From Pseudomonas sp. Gutcm_11s (GTDB lineage Bacteria > Pseudomonadota > Gammaproteobacteria > Pseudomonadales > Pseudomonadaceae): a stretch of 64,000 nt of DNA. The first letter of the stretch is position 1, and each line of letters opens with the position of its first letter. A program made the translations under genes and the position numbers. The notes beneath the pieces are model-generated. The model did not search any database. It was given only the letters and a program-made list of their open reading frames with translations, and was not told the DNA's origin. The DNA lies in contig NZ_JAQSUW010000013.1 in the NCBI RefSeq assembly GCF_028649395.1, positions 62,001 to 126,000 on the forward strand. Direction: 5' to 3'. Positions 38,221 through 46,190 of this stretch are shown piece by piece.

Positions 38221-39204
38221 ATGAAACTCGCATCACTGAACCTGGGCCGCGACGGCGAACTGGTGGTCGTCTCCCGCGACCTGGCCCGCGCCGTGAAGGT
38301 GCCGCAGATCGCCGCCACCCTGCAGGCCGCGCTGGACGACTGGGAGGTCAAGCGCCCACTGCTGGAGTCGGTCTACCAGCGCCTCAACGATGGGTTGATC
38401 GACGAGGCCTTCTTCTTCGATCAGGCCGACTGCCACAGTCCGCTGCCGCGCGCCTACCACTGGGCCGATGGCAGCGCCTACGTCAACCATGTCGAGCTGG
38501 TGCGCAAGGCCCGTGGCGCGGAAATGCCGGAATCCTTCTGGCACGACCCGCTGATGTACCAGGGCGGCGCCGACAGCTTCATTCCGCCGCACGCGCCGAT
38601 CCAGATGGGCGACGAGGCCTGGGGCATCGACCTGGAAGCGGAGATCGCGGTGATCACCGACGACGTGCCGATGGGCGCCACGGCGGCCCAGGCGGCCGAG
38701 CGCATTCAGCTGCTGATGCTGGTCAACGACGTGTCGCTGCGCAACCTGATCCCCGGCGAGCTGGCCAAGGGCTTCGGCTTCTACCAGAGCAAGCCGTCGT
38801 CGAGCTTCTCGCCGGTGGCGGTGACCCCGGACGAACTGGGCGAGGCCTGGAAGGACGGCAAGGTGCACCGGCCGCTGCTGTCGCACATCAACGGCGCGCT
38901 GTTCGGCCAGCCGCATGCCGGCACCGACATGACCTTCAACTTCCCGACCCTGGTCGCCCATGCCGCCAAGACCCGTCCGCTGGGCGCCGGCACCATCATC
39001 GGTTCGGGCACCGTGTCCAACTATGACCGCAGCGCCGGCTCCAGCTGCCTGGCGGAAAAACGCATGCTGGAGATCATCGAGCAGGGCGAGGCCAAGACGC
39101 CGTTCCTCAAGTTCGGCGACCGGGTGCGCATCGAGATGCTCGACGCCGCCGGCCAGAGCATCTTCGGCGCCATCGACCAGGCGGTGGAGCGCTATGAGCA
39201 GTGA
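38221..39204 (+). CDS. fahA: Fumarylacetoacetase, short bacterial type
   Basis: The 327-residue protein has FAH-family signatures: EAEIAVITDDVPMG, LMLVNDVSLRNL, FGFYQSKPSSSFSPVAVTPDELG and GAGTIIGSGTVSNYD. It hydrolyses fumarylacetoacetate to fumarate and acetoacetate. The metal-binding acidic residues (EAE and NDVS) are present. It lies 76 nt after hmgA, and its last 11 bases overlap maiA. Confidence 0.93.
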   Translation: MKLASLNLGRDGELVVVSRDLARAVKVPQIAATLQAALDDWEVKRPLLESVYQRLNDGLIDEAFFFDQADCHSPLPRAYHWADGSAYVNHVELVRKARGAEMPESFWHDPLMYQGGADSFIPPHAPIQMGDEAWGIDLEAEIAVITDDVPMGATAAQAAERIQLLMLVNDVSLRNLIPGELAKGFGFYQSKPSSSFSPVAVTPDELGEAWKDGKVHRPLLSHINGALFGQPHAGTDMTFNFPTLVAHAAKTRPLGAGTIIGSGTVSNYDRSAGSSCLAEKRMLEIIEQGEAKTPFLKFGDRVRIEMLDAAGQSIFGAIDQAVERYEQ

Positions 39205-39856
39205 GCTGACGCTCTACGGCTACTGGCGCTCCAGCGCCGCCTACCGGGTACGCATTGCCTTGGGCCTCAAGGGCCTGGCCTACCGCCAGGTGCCGGTGCA
39301 CCTGGTCAAGGACGGTGGCCAGCAGCACAGTGCCGAGTACCAGGCGCTGAACCCCCAGGAGCTGCTGCCGCTGCTGGTGGACGAGCGCAACGGCGGGGCA
39401 CGCATCGCCCAGTCGCTGGCCATCCTCGAATACCTCGACGAAGTCTTCCCGGTGCCGGCGCTGCTGCCGGCCGAACCGATCCAGCGCGCCCAGGTGCGTG
39501 CGCTGGCGCTGCATATCGCCTGCGATATCCATCCGCTGAACAACCTGCGCGTGCTGCAGTACCTCAGCACCGAGCTGGGCGTCGACGACGAGGCGAAGAA
39601 CACCTGGTACCGGCACTGGGTAGAGAAGGGGCTGGCGGCGGTGGAGCAGGGGCTCGAAGGGTTCAAGGGCGGCTTGTCGCTGGGTAACCGGCCGGGATAT
39701 CTGGAAGCCTGTGTGATTCCGCAGCTGTACAACGCCCGGCGCTTTGCCTGCGCAATCGAAGGTTTGCCGCGGCTGCTGGAGATGGAGGATCGCTGCCTGG
39801 CGCTGGACGCCTTCAAGGCCGCCGCGCCTGAGGCGCAGCCTGACGCGCAGGGCTGA
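39194..39856 (+). CDS. maiA: Maleylacetoacetate isomerase
   Basis: From the ATG at 39194 the product is 220 residues, a zeta-class glutathione transferase. The N-terminus has YWRSSAAYRVRIAL, corresponding to the catalytic SSxxxRVRIAL motif, then NPQELLPLLV and a helical C-terminal domain. It isomerises maleylacetoacetate to fumarylacetoacetate with glutathione. GGAG is found within the end of fahA. It closes the operon; a perfect inverted repeat at 39964-39992 may end transcription. Confidence 0.94.
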   Translation: MSSELTLYGYWRSSAAYRVRIALGLKGLAYRQVPVHLVKDGGQQHSAEYQALNPQELLPLLVDERNGGARIAQSLAILEYLDEVFPVPALLPAEPIQRAQVRALALHIACDIHPLNNLRVLQYLSTELGVDDEAKNTWYRHWVEKGLAAVEQGLEGFKGGLSLGNRPGYLEACVIPQLYNARRFACAIEGLPRLLEMEDRCLALDAFKAAAPEAQPDAQG

Positions 39857-39963
39857 CTGCGCTGCGCGAGAGCGTCTGGGCAGATTATCTGGGGGTAGGC
39901 GCCGATCCGCAGGCACGAGCAAGCAACTCGTTGTCAGGTCGGAAGTGAGGGGACAGATCAGTG

Positions 39964-39992
39964 CAGAGGCCTGGTTTTTAATCAGGCCTCTG
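39964..39992. terminator. Perfect inverted repeat between convergent maiA and 40017-40409
   Basis: CAGAGGCCTG (39964-39973) and CAGGCCTCTG (39983-39992) enclose GTTTTTAAT. The stem is 10 bp with no mismatch. No long U-tract follows on either strand, but the location between convergent genes suits a bidirectional terminator. Confidence 0.5.
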
Positions 39993-40016
39993 TTAGCGGC
40001 AGGACGCCGAGGCTAT

Positions 40017-40409
40017 TTAGTTAGGAACCAGGTCGATGCTGCCGCAGTTGGAACCCTTGGTTGCGATCATATCCACCCGCCTGTCCCGGTTGATCGCGAC
40101 GCGCATTTCGCAGTTGGCCTGGTTGAACACGTCCCCCCAGTATTCCTGATGCACCAGCTGCCCATTCATGGGGCCGGTATAGGTGCCGAGGGCTTCGCGC
40201 GTGGTGTACGAGGTGTCGTAGCCATACACCAGTACGACCCACTGCCTGTCGGTCATTCCACCTATCTGTTGTGGCGCGCCGAAGTAGTCGATCACTTCGG
40301 ATACGGGGCGATCCTTCCAGTAGTTGCGGGCCAGGGTATCCGGGACGTTCATACCCGCGCAGCCGCTCAGCAGCAGGGTCGTCATTCCGAGCGCGATGAT
40401 CCTTTTCAT
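40017..40409 (-). CDS. Putative lipoprotein, unknown function
   Basis: The 130-residue protein begins MKRIIALGMTTLLLSGC, a typical lipoprotein signal with lipobox LSGC and Cys17. The mature part has a conserved-looking core (RNYWKDRPVSEVIDYFGAPQQ; RQWVVLVYGYDTS) resembling small outer-membrane-linked lipoproteins of the SmpA/BamE style in its FG.P pattern, though I cannot assign a family. Its ATG overlaps the previous gene's stop (ATGA), so the two are a coupled pair. GC is somewhat lower than in the flanking operons. Confidence 0.7.
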   Translation of the reverse strand: MKRIIALGMTTLLLSGCAGMNVPDTLARNYWKDRPVSEVIDYFGAPQQIGGMTDRQWVVLVYGYDTSYTTREALGTYTGPMNGQLVHQEYWGDVFNQANCEMRVAINRDRRVDMIATKGSNCGSIDLVPN

Positions 40410-41005
40410 TGCACGCTCTCCGTCGAACCGCCGGTTGCCGGCTGGGGCATCATGTCGAAGGCTTCATCGATCTTCTTCAGGATGGCCTCTTTGGCCAGTT
40501 CACGTCCTTGAGCGATGAAAATCGCGCCGGACTGTTCGTCCAAGGTCGAAACCTGCATCTTCCCAAGGTGGTGGTATGCACGGTTCGACGCTCGCTCACC
40601 TGGTTTGCAGACAAAGTCCCGGCTCTTGATCATCCAGTCTTCTGGTTTCTTGAGCCATTCGCCGTCTACATCCTTGCCGGACCAGGTGTTGCCCCAGTCG
40701 TTATGCACCTGAATGTTGGTGACGCGTGCCCTTTGCTTGGCACAGTCCACTTCGATATCGAGGAAACCGACCCAGGCTGAACCTCCCTCCCGACTTTCCG
40801 CCTGGAAAACGCCTGCCGTGCGAATTCCGCCAGGGCGACTGGCATTCCCGGCACGATCATCGATGTAGTAAATGTGGCGGTATCCAGACTCAGCCTCTTC
40901 CTGATGGACGATCCAGAAGTCGCCGGTAGGCGGGACATCCGCCTGCGCGGCAAAAGAAGTGCTTAGGAGCAAGGCAGGCAGTAAATGCCTGAGGGAAGGA
41001 CACAT
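40406..41005 (-). CDS. Secreted hypothetical protein
   Basis: The 199-residue protein has a signal peptide (cleavage near residue 22, after FAAQA) and two cysteines in the mature part (IEVDCAK, RDFVCKPG). The segment ASRPGGIRTAGVFQAES and a repeated W/G pattern suggest a beta-rich domain. No family is recognised. AAGGA precedes the ATG. It is upstream of and overlaps the lipoprotein gene, so the two envelope proteins likely act together. Confidence 0.7.
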   Translation of the reverse strand: MCPSLRHLLPALLLSTSFAAQADVPPTGDFWIVHQEEAESGYRHIYYIDDRAGNASRPGGIRTAGVFQAESREGGSAWVGFLDIEVDCAKQRARVTNIQVHNDWGNTWSGKDVDGEWLKKPEDWMIKSRDFVCKPGERASNRAYHHLGKMQVSTLDEQSGAIFIAQGRELAKEAILKKIDEAFDMMPQPATGGSTESVQ

Positions 41006-41127
41006 GGCGACAATCCTTTGCTGTTGAGACCATCGCAGGGCAAAAGCCCTACGCCAGAGAGGTGTCTGGAATCTAGCGATGGGGCTGGAAAGGGGTCAAG
41101 GCTTCTGTCCCGTTTCCGCCGATTCGG

Positions 41128-41226
41128 TCAGGTTTCGATCTTCCGATAGAGGTATTCGCAGCCAGAGCAGTCCTTGGTTGCCACCTTGAGCAGGTAGCCC
41201 GAACCGTCGGCCATGAAGAGGCTGTC
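41128..41226 (-). pseudogene. Remnant of an Lrp/AsnC-type gene (RAM domain fragment)
   Basis: Read on the minus strand, the frame contains MADGSGYLLKVATKDCSGCEY and ends in TGA at 41128. It aligns with MAGGSDYLLKVVAKDIADYE of the intact Lrp-type gene at 46548-47015. By eye, about 38 of 45 bases match over the best segment (41170-41214 against 46670-46714). No helix-turn-helix part remains. It is in the same orientation as the intact gene and lies at the left border of the accessory stretch. Confidence 0.6.
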
Positions 41227-41252
41227 GCTGGAGTTTGTGAAGGGTAGGGCGA

Positions 41253-41618
41253 TTAGGTTTCGAGCTTGAGCAATGCCTTGACCTGCTCGATAACCGACTC
41301 GATCCGAAAGGGTTTATCGAGCACCGCTGCGAACAGGTCGGAGCGAGCGGTACCCAGGTGAGCTTGCGCGCCGCTCATAAGAATCATGGGCGTGCTCTTG
41401 TGATCGGGATGCGCTCTTACCGCCTCGGCGAATTCTATGCCCGTCATGCCCGGCATCATGAAATCAGTGATGATCAGGTCGGGGCGCTCTCTATCCAGAA
41501 TCTCCAAGGCCCGCTTTCCGCTGCCAGCGGTAACCGTGAGTAAGCCTTCATCTTCCAGGGCGAAGCTCAGAATATTGGCGATCAGGTACTCGTCATCGAG
41601 TATCAGCACCGTTGTCAT
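41253..41618 (-). CDS. Receiver-only response regulator (CheY-like)
   Basis: The 121-residue protein is a single receiver domain with an intact phosphorylation site: acidic pair in LILDDEY (Asp7/Asp8), phosphoacceptor Asp in IITDFMMPGMTG (about residue 52), Ser in ILMSGAQ and Lys in LDKPFR. There is no output domain. It lies 83 nt downstream of the KaiC-like gene on the same strand and is probably cotranscribed. No histidine kinase is adjacent, so the phosphodonor is unknown. A functional link with the KaiC-like ATPase is inferred from position. Confidence 0.88.
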   Translation of the reverse strand: MTTVLILDDEYLIANILSFALEDEGLLTVTAGSGKRALEILDRERPDLIITDFMMPGMTGIEFAEAVRAHPDHKSTPMILMSGAQAHLGTARSDLFAAVLDKPFRIESVIEQVKALLKLET

Positions 41619-41701
41619 AGGCGATCCACATCACGGACGGCTCTAGCGACAGTTACCTGCTGCATAGATTCTGGCTTCGAATGGTGCGCCCAGGACATGG
41701 G

Positions 41702-43096
41702 TTAGGCCTTCTTCACGGATATTCCAGGGCCACCTATGACTACCTCAAGCAAAGAAGGGTCATAAGCGCTGTCTCTGACTTTAAGGATCGACAGCTGTCG
41801 TTGCAGTTCAGAGCCTTTCTCGCCAAAGCGCATCAGCAGCAGGTTGTCTGCAATGCTGGAGAGATCCGGCACGGGAGCATCGACGTGACTGCTGATCAGG
41901 CTCTGGGCTTCCCACGTCGCAACCACGGTCACGCCTTGCGCTCGCAGCTGCCCCATGAGCGCGGAGAAGATATCCAGCACGCGGGTTTTGTCCGCAGCCA
42001 CGCGAACCATGCCGCCCAGGCTGTCCAGGAACACGCGCTTGATCCGTTTGCGCTCGACAATGTCCAGCAGCTCATACCCTAGCCGGTCTATCAGCCCCTT
42101 GGTTGGAGCGCGCCATGCGATGTTGAGTGCGCCGCTACTCTCCATTGCCGGAAAGTCGAAGCCCAGCCCAGCTGCTTTCATGCGCAAGCGTTGCGGTGTT
42201 TCGTAAAACCCGAAGAACAGACCGGGCTCCTCGCGGGTGCACTCCCCGATGAACTGGATGCCGATGGAGGTTTTCCCCGTACCGGAAGGGCCGGCGATCA
42301 GGGTGGTCGAGGAACGTGCCAAACCTCCGCCAAGCACCGTATCCAGCGTCGGTATGCCACTGCTCAAGCGAGTGAAGTTGTCGGCGTCATCACCGGCGAG
42401 AGGGTTAAGCACGCTTTCCAGCCGTGGATAGACCACGATGCCGTTTTCGTTGATTTCGAACTCGTGTACTCCCGAGATCGCACCGCTGCCGCGAGTCTTG
42501 CGCAGTTTGATGCGGCGGACGGTCTGCGGGCCAATGGTCTCTTCGCCCATCTCGATCACACCATCGACCATGGTGTGTTCCGGGCTGCCATCCTCGAGCT
42601 GCGAGCTGGTCAGGAACAGCACCGTGCAGCCGGCAAAAGCGGCGTGGCCTTGGAGTTCGGAAATGAATTTTTTCGTGTCGATCGGCGACTCGGCCTTGGA
42701 GCGCGCATTGAGCAGACCGTCCAGAATCATGACCGTCGCCTTCTGCCGGCTGATCTCCCGGCGCAGCAGCTTCACCACCTCGTCCAGGCCGTCATTTTCC
42801 AGGGTGTCGAATGCGCTGACGAACTGGATTTTCTCGCCGATCTGCTCCTTGTCGAAGAAGCTCAGCGTCGAGAGGAACTGGAACAGCCGATCATGAGGCT
42901 CGGCTAACAGGGTGGCGAAAAGGACACGCCCGCCATCGCCGATGTGGTTGAAACCGAGCTGGTTGGCCAGGATGGTTTTCCCAGACCCTGGTCGACCTTG
43001 AATGATGTAGGAGGCGCCAGCAACAAAGCCGCCTTTCAATAGCGTGTCCAGGCCCTTGATGCCGCTTTTAAGGCGCGCTAGTTGATACAAGTCCAT
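41702..43096 (-). CDS. KaiC-like double-domain RecA-type ATPase
   Basis: From the ATG at 43096 the product is 464 residues with two KaiC/RecA domains: Walker A GRPGSGKT (34-41) and GPSGTGKT (269-276), Walker B-like VMILDGLL and VFLDSLGG. In the second domain, DLSSIADNLLLMRF aligns with the phosphorylation loop of cyanobacterial KaiC (S431-T432), giving Ser413-Ser414. The catalytic glutamate pair of the first domain appears altered (LLAEPHD). No KaiA or KaiB is nearby. An alternative ATG at 43120 adds 8 residues; the 43096 ATG has GGAGG unusually close. It pairs with the downstream receiver protein. It is a signalling ATPase by family, with unknown output. Confidence 0.85.
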   Translation of the reverse strand: MDLYQLARLKSGIKGLDTLLKGGFVAGASYIIQGRPGSGKTILANQLGFNHIGDGGRVLFATLLAEPHDRLFQFLSTLSFFDKEQIGEKIQFVSAFDTLENDGLDEVVKLLRREISRQKATVMILDGLLNARSKAESPIDTKKFISELQGHAAFAGCTVLFLTSSQLEDGSPEHTMVDGVIEMGEETIGPQTVRRIKLRKTRGSGAISGVHEFEINENGIVVYPRLESVLNPLAGDDADNFTRLSSGIPTLDTVLGGGLARSSTTLIAGPSGTGKTSIGIQFIGECTREEPGLFFGFYETPQRLRMKAAGLGFDFPAMESSGALNIAWRAPTKGLIDRLGYELLDIVERKRIKRVFLDSLGGMVRVAADKTRVLDIFSALMGQLRAQGVTVVATWEAQSLISSHVDAPVPDLSSIADNLLLMRFGEKGSELQRQLSILKVRDSAYDPSLLEVVIGGPGISVKKA

Positions 43097-43289
43097 GCCC
43101 TCCACTGATCGTGCCAGCATCTTATGAGATGCGCGCTGCTGCTTCCGCGATGCTGGGCATTGTCGCCTGTTTTGCGCAAAGCTCCTACCCACCCGGTTTG
43201 CATGGGGTTCGGCCATCGCTGATGGCCAGGATGTGCAAGGGCTATATGGATGTCCGATCCGGGCAGCTAGGAGAAGTTCGCAACCATTG

Positions 43290-43430
43290 GTAGACCTCTG
43301 GAGTCCGGCCGCTTGCAAGAAATTGCTGCAGAGGGAGTGGGTACTTTTGGCCGGTTGCAGCCGCCCGCCACGAGGTTTGCTGCCCAGCAAATTAACCTGC
43401 GCCCCGGCGCTCCCCTGCGCGGGGCTTTTT
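43290..43430 (+). ncRNA. Candidate small RNA ending at an orphan terminator
   Basis: The only direct evidence is an orphan hairpin plus U-tract and the absence of an upstream gene on this strand. The 5' end is a guess, and no known RNA family is recognised. It could instead be an attenuator for the lipoprotein gene starting at 43500. Confidence 0.25.
43401..43430 (+). terminator. Orphan intrinsic terminator
   Basis: GCCCCGGCGC (43401-43410) pairs, with one bulge, with GCGCGGGGC (43417-43425), followed by TTTTT (43426-43430). No plus-strand gene precedes it within 3 kb. Confidence 0.65.
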
Positions 43431-43499
43431 CTCTTGCACCCACTTCCCTAGGAATCACTAGCTCGTGGATGATGGATCGCCGCCGGGGAGGGCGTCTCT

Positions 43500-44392
43500 A
43501 TGAGCGTATTCAAAGTGATCTGCTTGGCAGTAGCCACGTCCGCGCTTACTGGATGTGCCGTAGGCATTGCCAACGAGGTGATGTTTGATGCATACGCCAG
43601 TACGGAGACACCTGAGAATTCAGGTGAGGCGCCTGCCAACTATCGCGGTAAGGATTGCGTAGCGCTGGCTGTAGAGCGGGGAGTGCAGGAACGGCTTGTT
43701 GCTGATAGTGATGACTACGTTAGAAAGCATGCTAACTGGGCTCTAGCGTCGATCCAGCAGGTCGAAAGAGAGAGTGGATGTATGCCTGGCATTACGTCAC
43801 TACAGGCGGCGATGGTTGACCAGGTTCTCAAGCACCCTGAGTCCTTGAAAGAGCTTGAATCTCAACTTCCGCCTGGTGGTCTGGAGTACATCAAAGCTAG
43901 AGGCAACCCCCTGCAAATGCCCCATCTGTGGCCGCCATCGCTCCTGTAACGACGCCCACTATTGTGGTTCAGACACCACAACCTCAACCGGTGCAGATTC
44001 CGAAGAAAGCTGAGGTAGTAGAGCCGGCAGCTCCGCTCACGAACGAATACTGTTATTTCTACTTCACCTCTGATGATTTCAGGGTGAAGCCTGATGTGTT
44101 TTCGCCGATTTTCCGTGACGCACAAATCAGCAAAACGGCAGCTAACCAGATCGCGGCTATCAAGCAGTATCAGCACAAGGTGAATCAGACTCAGCCAGAT
44201 ACGTGGAGAGAGTTCGATTTCAACCTTATCCCGTGTAACCCTGCGGCAGGGGTGTGCATGGGGGTTGCACACTCTCTATTCAAACCGAAGCAGGTAGCGA
44301 CTCTGGTTTGCTTCACCTCCGAAAGCGCGGCACAGGCGAAGCTGGATTACGACAGAGACCGTGATCCGCTGGCGATCACTATCGGCCGGTAA
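43500..44392 (+). pseudogene. Lipoprotein gene split by a frameshift in a C5 run
   Basis: The first frame (43500-43949, 149 aa) begins MSVFKVICLAVATSALTGC, a lipoprotein signal with lipobox LTGC. It ends shortly after a five-C run at 43907-43911. The next frame is open from 43901 to 44392. Adding one C to the run joins GLEYIKARGNP to PANAPSVAAIAPVTTPT, giving one protein of about 297 residues: lipoprotein signal, helical domain, Pro/Val/Thr-rich linker (IVVQTPQPQPVQIPKKAE) and a C-terminal domain with paired Cys. The smooth linker argues that the two frames were one gene. It may be a true mutation, a sequencing error or a phase-variable tract. The family is unknown. Confidence 0.7.
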
Positions 44393-44444
44393 CGGTCGAT
44401 TATGTTCTTCGAGCTGTTGCCACTTGCCGATAACCATCGCCAGC

Positions 44445-44476
44445 GAATGACTGCTATTGGCCGACTCCAGACGTTC
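44445..44476. repeat. Copy of a degenerate intergenic repeat (gc..ttggccga type)
   Basis: The core GACTGCTATTGGCCGACTC resembles the TTTCCGCTTGTGGCCG copies at 45400 and 46467 in its GCT-T-TGGCCG core. All three copies lie in the accessory stretch. The similarity is judged by eye and is weak for this copy. Confidence 0.35.
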
Positions 44477-44527
44477 GATCTCTCAGGCAAGTAGCCAACC
44501 CGAAGAAGTCGTCAGTCCAGCGCGCCG

Positions 44528-45283
44528 CTACAGGTGCATTTCAGCCAGCGCTCTACGCAATGGCGAGTCTGAAATCTGTATCGCCCCGTGGAAAGGGATG
44601 TCCATGTCGAGCACCAGATAGACGGATGCAGCAATCAATAGTGCCGATACGGTAAACATGCTTATTACCATTGGGTTGCGTGGGGCTCGATAGCCAAAGC
44701 TGGCGTAGATCAATGTCAGCCATGCCCCCAGCATGCCTATGAGTGGGAGAGGAATCGCTCCTTCGGACTGCTCGACAATTTTCCAGCGTTGCTCGATGAG
44801 CAAGCGATATTGCTGACGGAGCTCTTCAAGTAGAGTCTCCTGATAGCGACTCTCAGGATCAATGGCGGCCAGGGCCACACCGATATCATCCAGGTATTGG
44901 GTAGCTGGGCTTTTGCGGTGCTGGAGCGCCTCGTCTCCGCGATATGGGTTGGCGATGGCGTGCTCTACGTAGGCCACTAGATGAGCGCGGGTGTCTTCTG
45001 CTTTTTCTCCGTAGTTTTTCAACGTACGGTCGAAGATGATCAGACTGGTGGCGAAGGCATGCACGTTCGTATCGATGGCTTCGAAGGTGTTTTTGGCAGA
45101 GTTGATCATCAAGCCGAACACCAGCGAAGTCATAACCACAAAAATATTGGCAACCAGGCGAACCACCGTGTTGGTTTCTTCGTCTCGGTGACGAGCTGAT
45201 AGCTTGGGATACCAATGCATCATCAGCAGGGATGCTGACAACAGGCAGACGAAGATGCCTACTGCGATAAAGATTGATTCCAT
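44528..45283 (-). CDS. DUF4239 (bestrophin-like) membrane protein
   Basis: The 251-residue protein has two membrane helices at the N-terminus (about 4-22 and 43-63), a long cytoplasmic or periplasmic helical region (65-180) and two helices near the C-terminus (about 181-200 and 210-228). It ends with the family-typical LVLDMDIPFHGAIQISDSPLRRALAEM. This pattern is characteristic of DUF4239, sometimes called bestrophin-like, with unproven channel activity. AAAGGA precedes the ATG. The gene is in the lower-GC accessory stretch. Confidence 0.8.
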   Translation of the reverse strand: MESIFIAVGIFVCLLSASLLMMHWYPKLSARHRDEETNTVVRLVANIFVVMTSLVFGLMINSAKNTFEAIDTNVHAFATSLIIFDRTLKNYGEKAEDTRAHLVAYVEHAIANPYRGDEALQHRKSPATQYLDDIGVALAAIDPESRYQETLLEELRQQYRLLIEQRWKIVEQSEGAIPLPLIGMLGAWLTLIYASFGYRAPRNPMVISMFTVSALLIAASVYLVLDMDIPFHGAIQISDSPLRRALAEMHL

Positions 45284-45399
45284 ATGTCCTTTCTCAGCGC
45301 GCAGCCGATTGAACCCGCCAATGCCCTAACCTTACGCGGGCAGACATTCATTTTCTAATCTTTGACACTTCCTAGGCTCTTTACAACGGGCGTTTCGGA

Positions 45400-45415
45400 T
45401 TTCCGCTTGTGGCCG
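45400..45415. repeat. 16-nt direct repeat, copy 1
   Basis: TTTCCGCTTGTGGCCG occurs here and, exactly, at 46467-46482. Both copies are followed by a similar AGC-containing tail (GAAGCAGC against TTAGCGGC). It resembles a degenerate intergenic repeat found in many proteobacteria, which I recall but cannot confirm. Confidence 0.6.
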
Positions 45416-45442
45416 GAAGCAGCATCTTGCAAAGGTCAGCTA

Positions 45443-45473
45443 TCTGCCCTTCTGCCCTTCTGCCCTTCTGCCT
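45443..45473. repeat. Tandem 8-bp repeat TCTGCCCT, almost four copies
   Basis: Three perfect copies (45443-45466) are followed by a partial fourth (TCTGCC). It is not coding and could vary in copy number by slippage. Confidence 0.75.
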
Positions 45474-45593
45474 CGTGCCACTGCGTACGGCGAGTATGCC
45501 GCACGCTAGAAGCCTGGCGTGCGCATGTTGGCGGGGACGTCTCGCCTGAGGTACTCCTGCCAGCTCAAGGTCTGGCAGGGGTGATACACCAGA

Positions 45594-46190
45594 CTACAAA
45601 TTCCAGAACTCAGATGACGGGAAGTCATCGATTGAGTCTTCAAGGAAGTCATCATCATCCTCGATCTCTTCCAGGCGCATTGAGAACGATGACGGCACGA
45701 GTTGCCAGCGCTGCTCTCTGAACTTCACCTCGAAATTCAGAATTGCAGTGAACCACCGGAACTGCTGTGCGAACTGCGGGGTGTAGCCCACCTGCTCGAT
45801 GCAGGTTAACTCGGCTTCGCCAGAGGCGAACAGAAGCCCTTTCTCCTCGTCATACCGGCTTTGCACGAAAAGCCCGCCCATGTGAAACCTGATATCTGAC
45901 GTTTTGGGTGCCAGTTCGTCCCGAAGGGCCAGCTGCGTCACGTGCTCATCCAGCTCCTTGGCTACGCCCGTGAGAGAAACCACATCCTCAAACCTCTCAA
46001 CACCGAAGACGAAGCGAAGCAGGCGCGCGTCGTCCGGGCGTCGCTGACCAACACTTTGAAGGTCGTGGTAACTGGCGAAGCCAGCAATAAGCGATAGCTG
46101 CTCTCGTGTCTCTGAAAGCTGTCGACCGCGTAGTTGCGCAGTGGCTTTGGAGAGAGATTTGAAAACGTTCAGCGCGGAAAAAGTGGACAT
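45594..46190 (-). CDS. Hypothetical protein, accessory
   Basis: The 198-residue acidic protein has no signal peptide or membrane helix. The N-terminus (RGRQLSETREQLSLIAGFASYHDLQ) resembles short helical modules seen at the start of several uncharacterised proteins. The C-terminus is strongly acidic (EDDDDFLEDSIDDFPSSEF). GAGGA precedes the ATG. Base composition is lower in GC than the core genes. No family or function is recognised. Confidence 0.65.
   Translation of the reverse strand: MSTFSALNVFKSLSKATAQLRGRQLSETREQLSLIAGFASYHDLQSVGQRRPDDARLLRFVFGVERFEDVVSLTGVAKELDEHVTQLALRDELAPKTSDIRFHMGGLFVQSRYDEEKGLLFASGEAELTCIEQVGYTPQFAQQFRWFTAILNFEVKFREQRWQLVPSSFSMRLEEIEDDDDFLEDSIDDFPSSEFWNL

Larger units (their letters stand above)
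43097..43499. other. Intergenic region with candidate small RNA
   Basis: No coding frame here is convincing. The region contains the likely promoter of the KaiC-like gene near its right side of the minus strand, and a free-standing intrinsic terminator at 43401-43430 on the plus strand with no gene ahead of it. The segment of about 110-140 nt before that terminator is a candidate small RNA. Confidence 0.5.
45284..45593. other. Intergenic region with repeats
   Basis: No gene is supported. The region contains one copy of the 16-nt repeat TTTCCGCTTGTGGCCG (45400-45415) and an 8-bp tandem repeat (45443-45473). The promoter of the DUF4239 gene must lie near 45290-45360, which is AT-richer. Confidence 0.55.

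Noticed and set aside
43097-43390. N-terminal extension of the KaiC-like protein to 43390
   Set aside because: The extra residues are low-complexity, Arg/Ser-rich and unlike KaiC; better starts exist at 43096 or 43120.
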